A stretch of 11,462 nucleotides of DNA from positions 1 through 11,462 of the forward strand of contig CAKZQX010000016.1 of the NCBI GenBank assembly GCA_937141995.1, in the 5' to 3' direction. The translations under genes were made by a program, and so were the position numbers. Origin of the DNA: an uncultured Chloroflexaceae bacterium. GTDB lineage: Bacteria; Chloroflexota; Chloroflexia; Chloroflexales; Chloroflexaceae. Under the pieces are notes generated by a model. That model had not been told where the DNA came from. It was given only the letters and a program-made list of their open reading frames with translations, and made no database searches. Positions 1 through 6,348 of this stretch are shown in pieces (position 1 is the stretch's first letter; each line of letters begins with the position of its first letter).

Positions 1-1007
1 CCCCCGCCGATATCCAGGATAAAGATGTCGTCATTGTTGTTCCGGTTCGAGGAAAAGGCCAATGCACTGCCGTCGGGGGACCAGGCCGGGTGGGTATCGG
101 TTGCCGGGCTGGAGGTCAGGTTGGCCAGGTTTGCTCCATTAATATTGACGGCAAAGATATCAACCGAGAGGATATTATCACGCCGTGAAGTGAAGGCCAC
201 CCGCTTCTCAGCCGGTTGGGGCGGTATCCAGTCAGGCTGGGTATCGCCGGCGGGTACTTGCGTCAGGTTGGTTGCCTCACTCCCGTCGGCATTCATCACA
301 TAGATCTCCGCGTTGCCGTCGCGGTTGGAGGAGAAGGCAATCTGCGCGCCCTGGGCGGACCAGGTCGGCCCCTCGTCGGCCGCCGGTGCCTCGGTCAGGC
401 GCGTCTGTCCGGCTCCATCGCTGTTCATCACAAAAATATCGATATCACCGTCGCGGTTGGAGGAGAAGGCAATCCGGCTCCCGTCCGGCGACCAGGCCGG
501 CATGCTATCCTCCGCCGGATCACTCGTCAGTTGCGCCAGGCCGGAGCCATCAGTGTTGATCGCATAGATGTCGCGGTTGCCCTCAGCCGAGGCAGAGAAG
601 GCAATCCGCGGACTGTTGGGGGCCCACGCCGGTGTCCCGAGTGCTTCCAGGTCAACCGGCACCTCGGTAATTTCAGATCCTTCTATCGGAATGATCGAAA
701 GCGTCGTGTCGCCTGCTTCATCAGTGGTAACATAGGCGATGCGCGTGCCGTCCGGCGACCAGGTCGGCGCGGATTCGACCGCGTCGTTGTTGGTCAGGTT
801 GGTTGCCCCCGATCCATCGGCATTCATAATGTAGAGGTCGGTGGTATCCTCGCGGTTGGAGATAAAGGCAATGCGCCCACCACCGGGGGCCCACACCGGG
901 TCGCTATCCACGGCCGGGTCATTGGTCAGATTGGTTGCGCCGGAGCCGTCGGCATTTATCACAAAAATGTCGGGATTGTCGGCCCGGTTGGAGACAAAGA
1001 CGATCCG
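1..1007 (-). repeat. Tandem PD40-coding repeats, about 130 bp period
   Basis: The propeller-coding part is visibly repetitive in DNA as well as protein. Phrases coding IAFSSNRDG, VMNADGSG and WSPDG recur every 129-138 bp, for example near 325-350, 455-480 and 575-600. Several blades are near identical at the codon level (blades 5 and 6), which suggests recent internal duplication or gene conversion. Blade number could therefore vary between strains. Confidence 0.75.
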
Positions 1008-1241
1008 CGCGCCGGCATCTGTTGCGACAACCTGCGTGGTTGTCATTGGTTCGGTGGTAGTGCCGGCGGTTGTCCCCTGGTCGGGCGGTGGGGTTTCGGC
1101 GGCCATCCCTTCCGGTTCACCGGCGGGCGCATTCGTCATACCATTCTGTTCTGCGGTAAATTCGCTACACGCTGCCAGCGCAATTCCGGCGAACAGCAGC
1201 AGACAGGCAAGCCATAGGGCTTTGAATCTTATGCGATGCAC
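1..1241 (-). CDS. TolB-like (PD40/WD40-like) beta-propeller lipoprotein, partial
   Basis: Incomplete at its C-terminus: the frame is open to the left edge (about 413 codons visible). The chosen start is GTG at 1241, preceded by AAAAGGAG with 5 nt spacing. An ATG at 1246 is in another frame and closes after about 18 codons. Residues 1-25 form a lipoprotein signal: basic start, hydrophobic stretch, then lipobox ALAAC with the acylated Cys at 25. Residues 26-78 are a Pro/Thr/Glu-rich linker. From about residue 79 there are at least seven complete 43-46-residue repeats and part of an eighth. The pattern is RIAFSSNRDG, then DIFVMNADGSG, then TNLT, then PxWSPDG, which is the PD40 blade of TolB-type propellers. 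Blade 3 is divergent. Such proteins sit on the outer face of the membrane and bind proteins or glycans; no catalytic motif is visible. It lies 62 bp downstream of the MscS-family gene on the same strand, so co-transcription is possible. The family call is firm; the role is unknown. Confidence 0.9.
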   Translation of the reverse strand, partial: MHRIRFKALWLACLLLFAGIALAACSEFTAEQNGMTNAPAGEPEGMAAETPPPDQGTTAGTTTEPMTTTQVVATDAGARIVFVSNRADNPDIFVINADGSGATNLTNDPAVDSDPVWAPGGGRIAFISNREDTTDLYIMNADGSGATNLTNNDAVESAPTWSPDGTRIAYVTTDEAGDTTLSIIPIEGSEITEVPVDLEALGTPAWAPNSPRIAFSASAEGNRDIYAINTDGSGLAQLTSDPAEDSMPAWSPDGSRIAFSSNRDGDIDIFVMNSDGAGQTRLTEAPAADEGPTWSAQGAQIAFSSNRDGNAEIYVMNADGSEATNLTQVPAGDTQPDWIPPQPAEKRVAFTSRRDNILSVDIFAVNINGANLANLTSSPATDTHPAWSPDGSALAFSSNRNNNDDIFILDIGG

Positions 1242-1303
1242 ACATACTCCTTTTCTTTGAACACCTTCCTACTCAACTGGTAAGTATACACCCGTAACTT
1301 AGC

Positions 1304-2398
1304 CTATTCCTGAACATTTTGTTCATCTTGTCGTACATTTGCCACCAGCGCGTGATTATTGCCGTGCATATGCAGGGTGCGAATGGGGAAGGGGATCTCA
1401 ATCCCATCCTGGCGGTAGCGCTTGTGGAGGCGTTTAACGAATTCATGCTTGAGCATATATTGATCAACAAACTCCTTCCCGCGCAGAATGACGGTAAAGT
1501 TAATAAAGAAGTCGCCAAAATTGTTGTACCGAATGAATGGATTAAAATCGGCCACGCCTCCCGGTACCTGTTGCATCGTCTCTTTGGCAACTTCTATGGT
1601 TACGCGCTCAACAAACTCCAGGTCGCTGTCATAACTTACGCCAACATCAATCAAGATCGACAGTTCCTTGTTCGGATCATAGTAATTCGTCAGAATGGTT
1701 GATGTCATTATTGAATTCGGCACAATAATCAGGTTATTCGGCAACTCACGGATCTGTGTGTTGCGCCAGTTAATATCGGCGACATAGCCTTCCTGACCGG
1801 TACTCAGGCGCACATAATTGCCCGGGCGAATCTGCCGGGAGAGAATGATCAGGATGCCCGAAATGATATTTGTCAGCGTTTCCTGGAGCGCCAGCGAGAT
1901 TGCCAGACCACCAACACCGAGGGCGGCTATGGCCGGGGCAACGGGAATACCGAGGATGTCGAAAATGATCGCCAGGGCAATGCTGAATGCAATAATACGA
2001 ATAATATTGACAACAATCGTCAGGGCGGAAGAACGTTCATCACTGGCCGCGCCATACGAGTTGACCAGGGCGATAGCGGCGCGGATGGAGGCCAGGGTTA
2101 TGGATATGACAAAGATGACCAGGACCGTGCGGCGGACCAACGGCACAAAGCGCGCGCCAACGGGAGCATACAGCGTGGTTGCCAGGAAAATGCCGAGCAG
2201 GATGGCCCAGAGTACAATCCGGTTGCGCAAAATATTGACGACAATCTCGTCGGCACGCCAGCTTGTGCGCCGCGTCCAGATGTGCAGCAAGGCCAGGACT
2301 ACCCGATCAACGATAAAGCCAATCAGTGCGGCCCCCAGAACCAGGGCCAGTGGCTCCAGAAAGCGTAACAGATTTAGCGACTCGGCTGTTTCAATCAT
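1304..2398 (-). CDS. MscS-family small-conductance mechanosensitive channel
   Basis: This 364-residue protein is predicted to be an inner-membrane channel that opens under membrane tension and releases solutes during hypo-osmotic shock. Hydrophobic segments lie at about residues 11-40, 60-80, 90-112 and 126-150. The pore helix at about 153-182 shows the Ala/Gly-packed MscS TM3 pattern (AIAALGVGGLAISLALQ, then N177 and G181). The cytoplasmic beta domain follows at about 190-240 (GNYVRL, GYVADINWRNTQIR, PNNLIIVPNS). The alpha/beta C-terminal domain ends in the family-typical DGIEIPFPIRTLH at 331-343. Four segments ahead of the pore helix make it larger than E. coli MscS (about 286 residues) and closer to YnaI/YbdG-like members. 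The ATG at 2398 has AGAGGAG about 11 nt upstream. It is the first gene of a possible two-gene minus-strand unit with the propeller lipoprotein. The family call is secure; the paralogue subtype is not. Confidence 0.93.
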   Translation of the reverse strand: MIETAESLNLLRFLEPLALVLGAALIGFIVDRVVLALLHIWTRRTSWRADEIVVNILRNRIVLWAILLGIFLATTLYAPVGARFVPLVRRTVLVIFVISITLASIRAAIALVNSYGAASDERSSALTIVVNIIRIIAFSIALAIIFDILGIPVAPAIAALGVGGLAISLALQETLTNIISGILIILSRQIRPGNYVRLSTGQEGYVADINWRNTQIRELPNNLIIVPNSIMTSTILTNYYDPNKELSILIDVGVSYDSDLEFVERVTIEVAKETMQQVPGGVADFNPFIRYNNFGDFFINFTVILRGKEFVDQYMLKHEFVKRLHKRYRQDGIEIPFPIRTLHMHGNNHALVANVRQDEQNVQE

Positions 2399-2446
2399 TG
2401 GTTATGTTGCTCCTCTTGCAATAATTTGCACAATTCCATGTCTGTC

Positions 2447-2463
2447 CCGCAACGGCGTTGCGG
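2447..2463. promoter_or_regulatory. Inverted repeat CCGCAAC-GGC-GTTGCGG
   Basis: A perfect 7-bp inverted repeat with a 3-bp centre, 49 bp upstream of the channel start codon. It could be an operator on DNA or a small hairpin in the channel gene's leader. No T-run follows on either strand, so a terminator is unlikely. Function is inferred from position only. Confidence 0.4.
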
Positions 2464-2545
2464 CACCAGCACGGGCGGCGGACGCGCTGCTGTGCATCCT
2501 TACCGGAACCAACTTCCCACAATGTCAGCGCGCGGGCAACTGGTG

Positions 2546-2551
2546 ATTATA
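2546..2551 (-). promoter_or_regulatory. Candidate -10 box for the MscS-family gene
   Basis: Read on the minus strand this is a perfect TATAAT. At 17 bp spacing the -35 position (2569-2574) reads TGGCGC, which is poor. If used, the channel mRNA would have a leader of about 140 nt that includes the inverted repeat at 2447-2463. The call is tentative. Confidence 0.3.
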
Positions 2552-2626
2552 AAACTGAATGCCCGGATGCGCCAGCAGGCGCTCAGGCAGTGCGGTATCG
2601 GCCGGGTTGCTCCTTCAGGTTGAACA

Positions 2627-2679
2627 TACTATTGTACCCTGATTTGACGAATCGCGGCCTGCCTTGTACTATTGGTACA
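2627..2679 (+). repeat. Paired TACTATTGkTAC motifs, starts 40 bp apart
   Basis: TACTATTGTAC starts at 2627 and TACTATTGGTAC starts at 2667, exactly 40 bp (about four helical turns) apart. The second copy lies within a perfect 5-bp inverted repeat, TGTAC-TATTG-GTACA (2665-2679), overlapping the candidate -10. The same-face spacing suits two operator sites for one regulator; that is inference. Confidence 0.45.
2644..2672 (+). promoter_or_regulatory. Candidate sigma-70 promoter of the ATP-grasp operon
   Basis: TTGACG (5/6 to consensus) at 2644-2649 is followed after exactly 17 bp by TACTAT (4/6) at 2667-2672. Transcription would start near 2679, giving a leader of about 130 nt before the ATG at 2810. 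The -10 lies inside the TGTAC-TATTG-GTACA inverted repeat, so a repressor bound there would block the promoter. Confidence 0.45.
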
Positions 2680-2809
2680 TTGAGCAAGTCTCCAATGCCG
2701 TACGCTGGCAGCGCTGCCCCAATTGCAATTGCTAACGTTTTGTAGAAGCAAGATCAGGTCGTGTTCCTGGCACGTTGGTGTGCAGGAAGGCGACGTTTGG
2801 GGTGCTCCT

Positions 2810-4294
2810 ATGCAGCGCGTATTTCAACATCAACCACTGTTTGAAACCTATCAACTCGATGCCGCGTATGATGAAATGTTTGACGTGGAGGGCAACTCGC
2901 GCGAACAGTATCGTGCGCTCCAGGATCGGCTCATCGAGTTATCACCGGCTGATCTGGATCAGCGCCAGCATGCGGCCGACCTCTCCTTCCTCAATCAGGG
3001 GATTACCTTTACGGTCTACGGAGGCGACGAGGGAACGGAGCGGATTTTCCCCTATGATCTGCTGCCGCGTATTTTGACGAGTGCCGAGTGGGAGACGATT
3101 GAGCGCGGGTTGACCCAGCGGATCACGGCGCTCAACCTGTTTCTGCGGGATATCTACCACGAGGGGCATATCCTGGCCGATGGCACATTGCCCCGCGAGT
3201 TGATCTATACCTGTCGCCATTTTCGCCGTGAGATGCGCGGTGTGCGGGTGCCTCAGGATATTTATATCGCGGTGGTCGGCTCCGATCTGATCCGCATGAC
3301 CGATGGGCGATTCTGTGTGCTGGAGGATAACCTGCGGGTGCCGAGCGGCGTCTCTTATATGCTGACCAATCGGCAGGTTATTAAGAATGCGTTTCCCCGG
3401 CTGTTTGCCAATTATGGTATTCGTCCGATTGATCATTATGGGCAGGCGTTGCTTGCTACGCTGCGCGCACTCTCACCGCCCCATCGCCCCGATCCGCGGA
3501 TTGTGCTGCTCACGCCGGGGGTGTATAACTCGGCCTACTTCGAGCATGCATTTCTGGCGCGGCAGATGGGCATTGAACTGGTGGAAGGGCGCGATCTGCT
3601 GGTTCACGACAATGTTGTGTATATGCGCACGACGGCGGGGTTGCGGCGGGTCGATGTGATCTACCGGCGTATCGATGATGATTTTGTCGATCCGCTGGCA
3701 TTTCGGGCCGATACGGTGCTGGGGGTGCCGGGTCTGCTGAATGCCTACCGTGCGGGCAATATTGCGCTTGCTAATGCGGTCGGTACCGGGATTGCCGATG
3801 ATAAAGCGCTCTATGCCTATGTGCCGATGATTATTCGGTATTACCTGGGGGAAGAGCCGATTTTGCCCAATGTCGAAACCTATCTCCTCTCGGATGCCTC
3901 GCAGCGGAGCTATGTGCTGGAGCATTTGGAGGAACTGGTGGTCAAGGCGGTGGGCGAGTCGGGCGGCTATGGCATGTTGATCGGTCCCCATAGTACGGCT
4001 GAACAGCGCGACACGTTCCGCAAGCAGATCCTGACCGACCCGCGTAATTATATCGCCCAGCCGACGCTCTTGTTCTCACGGGCACCCTGCTTTATTGACG
4101 GCAAGGTTGAGCCGCGCCATGTTGATCTGCGTCCATATATTTTGTATGGCGATAAGGTGACGATTGCGCCGGGCGGGTTGACCCGGGTTGCGCTACGGCG
4201 TGGGTCGCTGGTGGTGAACTCGTCGCAGGGTGGGGGGAGTAAGGATACCTGGGTGCTCTACGATCAGCCCCAGGAAGCAAGCCTGAAGAAGTGA
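2810..4294 (+). CDS. Circularly permuted ATP-grasp family protein (CP_ATPgrasp type, DUF404/DUF407-like)
   Basis: This 494-residue protein belongs to the circularly permuted ATP-grasp family, predicted to ligate a carboxylate to an amine using ATP, probably to make peptide or amide bonds. The actual substrate is unknown. Family-typical blocks in order: DEMFD at 21-25, [16 protein letters not shown] at 56-71, [12 protein letters not shown] at 77-88, [12 protein letters not shown] at 137-148, [16 protein letters not shown] at 170-185, the acidic [11 protein letters not shown] at 285-295, the Gly-rich [17 protein letters not shown] at 377-393 (likely nucleotide loop), and RHVDLRPY and [13 protein letters not shown] at the C-end. 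The frame is open further upstream to an ATG at 2723, but family similarity begins around residue 10 of the chosen start. No strong Shine-Dalgarno precedes the ATG at 2810. It is first in a three-gene operon; the stop is 12 bp from the next start. Confidence 0.92.
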   Translation: MQRVFQHQPLFETYQLDAAYDEMFDVEGNSREQYRALQDRLIELSPADLDQRQHAADLSFLNQGITFTVYGGDEGTERIFPYDLLPRILTSAEWETIERGLTQRITALNLFLRDIYHEGHILADGTLPRELIYTCRHFRREMRGVRVPQDIYIAVVGSDLIRMTDGRFCVLEDNLRVPSGVSYMLTNRQVIKNAFPRLFANYGIRPIDHYGQALLATLRALSPPHRPDPRIVLLTPGVYNSAYFEHAFLARQMGIELVEGRDLLVHDNVVYMRTTAGLRRVDVIYRRIDDDFVDPLAFRADTVLGVPGLLNAYRAGNIALANAVGTGIADDKALYAYVPMIIRYYLGEEPILPNVETYLLSDASQRSYVLEHLEELVVKAVGESGGYGMLIGPHSTAEQRDTFRKQILTDPRNYIAQPTLLFSRAPCFIDGKVEPRHVDLRPYILYGDKVTIAPGGLTRVALRRGSLVVNSSQGGGSKDTWVLYDQPQEASLKK

Positions 4295-4306
4295 GCAGAT
4301 ATTCCT

Positions 4307-5257
4307 ATGCTAAGTCGTGTTGCCGATAGTCTCTACTGGATGAGTCGCTACCTGGAGCGGGCCGAACATACTGCGCGTCTGCTCGATGTAAATCTGCACC
4401 AGATGCTTGACCAGACGCCCGACACCGCCGGCCGCCGCTGGGAGCGGTTGCTGGCGAGTCTGCGTATCCCGCCGCCCGACGGCGCTTATGATGCCTACAG
4501 CATTACGCAAATGTTGACCTTCAATCTGGAGAATAGTTCGTCGATTGCCGCCTGTATCGCGGCCGCGCGGGAGAATGCGCGCCAGGTGCGCGAGCAGATT
4601 AGCTCCGAAATGTGGGAGCAGCTTAACCGGCTCTTTCTCCATGTTAAGTATACTGATCGAAGCGAGTTCTGGAAGTGTGAGCCACACGAGTTTTTCCAGA
4701 CCGTTAAGCAGGGCGCGCACCTGTTCCAGGGGATCACTGATGCGACCATGAATCATGGTGAGGGCTGGCAGTTTATTCAACTGGGGCGGGCGCTTGAGCG
4801 GGCAGGCGCCACCGCCGTGCTGCTGGATGCTCATTTTGTGGCGTTGTTATGCGATACCTCGTCAGCGTCGGATTACCTGGCCTGGATCGGTTTGTTGAAG
4901 TCGTGTACGGCCTTTGAAGCCTACTGCAAGGTCTACACGGCGGATGTACGTTCCGACCGGGTGGTGGAGTTTTTGCTGTTCAATGCCGAATTTCCCCGTT
5001 CGGTGCGGTTTACGGTTGGGGTGATGTATGGAGCGTTGCAGTCGATTGCCAACATAACCAGTATGCCGAACCCTGGTCGTGTTGAGCGCTTGATTGGCCG
5101 TCTGCGGGCTTCGGTGGATTATGGTCAGGTCGATGAGATCATGAATGGTAGTATGCATAGCTACCTGGAGAGCATTCAGCGCCAGTGTGCGCAGATCCAT
5201 ACTGCGATCCAGCAGGTCTATATTGCCTATCCCATCGATACGGCTCTGGCGTCGTGA
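4307..5257 (+). CDS. Alpha-E domain protein (DUF403 family)
   Basis: This 316-residue, mostly helical protein matches the alpha-E family. Its start MLSRVADSLYWMSRYLERAE, followed by HTARLLDVN, is the family's signature. Other typical blocks are SSEMWEQLN (about 100-108), the segment around AHLFQGITDATMNHGEGWQF (about 135-155) and LGRALERA (158-165). Biochemistry is not established. Alpha-E proteins almost always travel with circularly permuted ATP-grasp and transglutaminase-like genes, as here, so a role as partner or scaffold for the ligase is the usual inference. There is no signal peptide or membrane segment, so it is probably cytoplasmic. The ATG at 4307 lies 12 bp after the upstream stop and 25 bp separate its stop from the next start, so translational coupling is likely. 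The length is normal for the family. Confidence 0.92.
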   Translation: MLSRVADSLYWMSRYLERAEHTARLLDVNLHQMLDQTPDTAGRRWERLLASLRIPPPDGAYDAYSITQMLTFNLENSSSIAACIAAARENARQVREQISSEMWEQLNRLFLHVKYTDRSEFWKCEPHEFFQTVKQGAHLFQGITDATMNHGEGWQFIQLGRALERAGATAVLLDAHFVALLCDTSSASDYLAWIGLLKSCTAFEAYCKVYTADVRSDRVVEFLLFNAEFPRSVRFTVGVMYGALQSIANITSMPNPGRVERLIGRLRASVDYGQVDEIMNGSMHSYLESIQRQCAQIHTAIQQVYIAYPIDTALAS

Positions 5258-5282
5258 TTTTCTAATATCCGGTATTACAAAT

Positions 5283-6266
5283 ATGTATTATACAACTCGT
5301 CATATAACCAGGTTTCGTTATAGCGCGCCGATCAGCGAGAGCATGATGGAAGTGCGGATGCGTCCGCGCACGGAAGGCACGCAGCGCTGCCTGGATTTCT
5401 CGCTGCAGACGGCTCCGCGCACTCACACGACCTGGTATCGGGACTATCTGGGAAACATGGTCTACCATTTTGACATTCCGGGCCGGCATACGCAACTGAC
5501 CATCACGGCCGAGTCGCTGGTTGAACTGACACCGCCGCCGCCGCTGCCCGAAGCGCTGCCGCCGACGACCTGGGATGAGCTTGACGCGGCGGTTCGGCTT
5601 GGTGATTTCTGGGATATGTTGATGCCCAGCCATTTTGCCCGCGCCACGCCGCTGCTCGCGGAACTGGCCCGCGAACTAGATGTCCAGCGCCGTGAGGATC
5701 CCCTGAGTCTGCTGCGGGAACTGAATGCCGGAATCTACGCTACCTTTGCCTACATGTCGCAGATCACCGAGGTTGACTCGCCGATTGATGATGCCCTCAA
5801 GCGCCGCCAGGGGGTCTGTCAGGATTTCTCGCATGTGATGATTGCGCTGGTGCGGGAGTGGCTGCATATTCCCTGCCGCTATGTCAGCGGGTATCTTTTC
5901 CATAGCAGCGAAGAGCATGACCGCTCGGAGCAGGATGCCACGCATGCCTGGGTTGAAGTGTTTTTGCCGAATCTGGGATGGGTCGGCTTCGATCCGACAA
6001 ACAATCTGATAGCGATGGAGCGGCATATTCGCACGGCGGTCGGGCGCGATTATGCGGATGTGCCGCCGACGCGCGGTGTGTTCAAAGGGCAGGCCCGCAC
6101 AGAACTGGATGTGGGCGTGCAGGTTACGCCAACGGAAGCGCCGCCCCCCGATGAGGAGTTGCTCCCGCCGGTTGAGTGGAACCCGGTGGAGGTCTCGTCC
6201 CAGGAAGAGTTGCAGCAACAGCATCAGCAAGAGCAGGATCAGCAGCAACAGCAACAGCAGCAGTGA
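5283..6266 (+). CDS. Transglutaminase-like cysteine peptidase family protein with C-terminal polyGln tail
   Basis: This 327-residue protein has a bacterial transglutaminase N-terminal domain at about 1-83 (MYYTTRHITRFRYSAP, EVRMRPR, DYLGN) and a transglutaminase-like core at about 140-245. The catalytic triad is visible: Cys179 in RRQGVCQDFSH, His221 in DATHAWVEV, and Asp237 in GWVGFDPTNN. The family hydrolyses or transfers acyl groups at amide bonds; in this operon type it is predicted to process the product of the ATP-grasp ligase. There is no signal peptide. Residues 282-303 are Pro/Glu-rich and 308-327 are almost entirely Gln. The frame is open upstream to 5145, but that part overlaps the alpha-E gene and resembles nothing, while the family N-terminus begins exactly at the ATG at 5283. 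The Shine-Dalgarno is weak. It is the last gene of the operon, converging on the restriction-modification gene. Confidence 0.92.
   Translation: MYYTTRHITRFRYSAPISESMMEVRMRPRTEGTQRCLDFSLQTAPRTHTTWYRDYLGNMVYHFDIPGRHTQLTITAESLVELTPPPPLPEALPPTTWDELDAAVRLGDFWDMLMPSHFARATPLLAELARELDVQRREDPLSLLRELNAGIYATFAYMSQITEVDSPIDDALKRRQGVCQDFSHVMIALVREWLHIPCRYVSGYLFHSSEEHDRSEQDATHAWVEVFLPNLGWVGFDPTNNLIAMERHIRTAVGRDYADVPPTRGVFKGQARTELDVGVQVTPTEAPPPDEELLPPVEWNPVEVSSQEELQQQHQQEQDQQQQQQQQ
6204..6263 (+). repeat. CAG/CAA repeat coding a polyglutamine tail
   Basis: Twenty codons at the 3' end of the transglutaminase-like gene, mostly CAG and CAA, with interruptions by His, Glu and Asp. They end in seven Gln codons directly before the stop. 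Mixed codon use makes it less slippage-prone than a pure CAG run, but it is still a likely site of length variation. Confidence 0.8.
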
Positions 6267-6292
6267 GCGCAAAACGCGAAAACATTGGCGTG

Positions 6293-6316
6293 CGCAAAGC
6301 CGCAAAGGGCGCAAAG
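6293..6316 (+). repeat. Three short CGCAAAG repeats in the convergent intergenic gap
   Basis: CGCAAAG occurs at 6293-6299, 6301-6307 and 6310-6316, a period of 8-9 bp, in the 82-bp gap between two converging genes. I see no convincing hairpin plus T-run here. It resembles short degenerate intergenic repeats that can be dispersed through a genome. Confidence 0.5.
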
Positions 6317-6348
6317 AACTGCACTGCATATCAACAGTGAGCCACAAG

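Larger units (their letters stand above)
2399..2809. other. 411-bp divergent intergenic region
   Basis: This region separates the minus-strand channel gene from the plus-strand ATP-grasp operon. Open frames here are short and look like no family I know. It contains candidate promoters for both directions, an inverted repeat at 2447-2463 and the repeated TACTATTGkTAC motif, each listed separately. Confidence 0.6.

Noticed and set aside
216-1217. Long plus-strand open frames over the left-edge gene (up to 333 codons)
   Set aside because: They lie antisense to the propeller lipoprotein, and their apparent internal repetition is the mirror of the PD40 repeats. The minus-strand frame has a Shine-Dalgarno, lipobox and recognisable family, so the plus-strand frames are shadows.
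1312-1326. Palindrome TGAAC-ATTTT-GTTCA at the end of the MscS gene
   Set aside because: It lies in the last codons of the gene, is only 5 bp per arm and has no T-run suited to termination; likely chance.
1818-2546. Plus-strand frame of 242 codons opposite the MscS gene
   Set aside because: Arg/Met/Thr-rich composition with no family resemblance; antisense to a clear MscS channel.
2723-2809. In-frame 29-codon N-terminal extension of the ATP-grasp protein
   Set aside because: The Cys/Arg/Trp-rich extension does not resemble the family N-terminus, which fits an ATG at 2810, though that ATG also lacks a strong Shine-Dalgarno.
5676-6347. Minus-strand frame of 223 codons with a polyleucine stretch
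   Set aside because: The leucine run is only the antisense of the CAG/CAA glutamine repeat in the transglutaminase-like gene.
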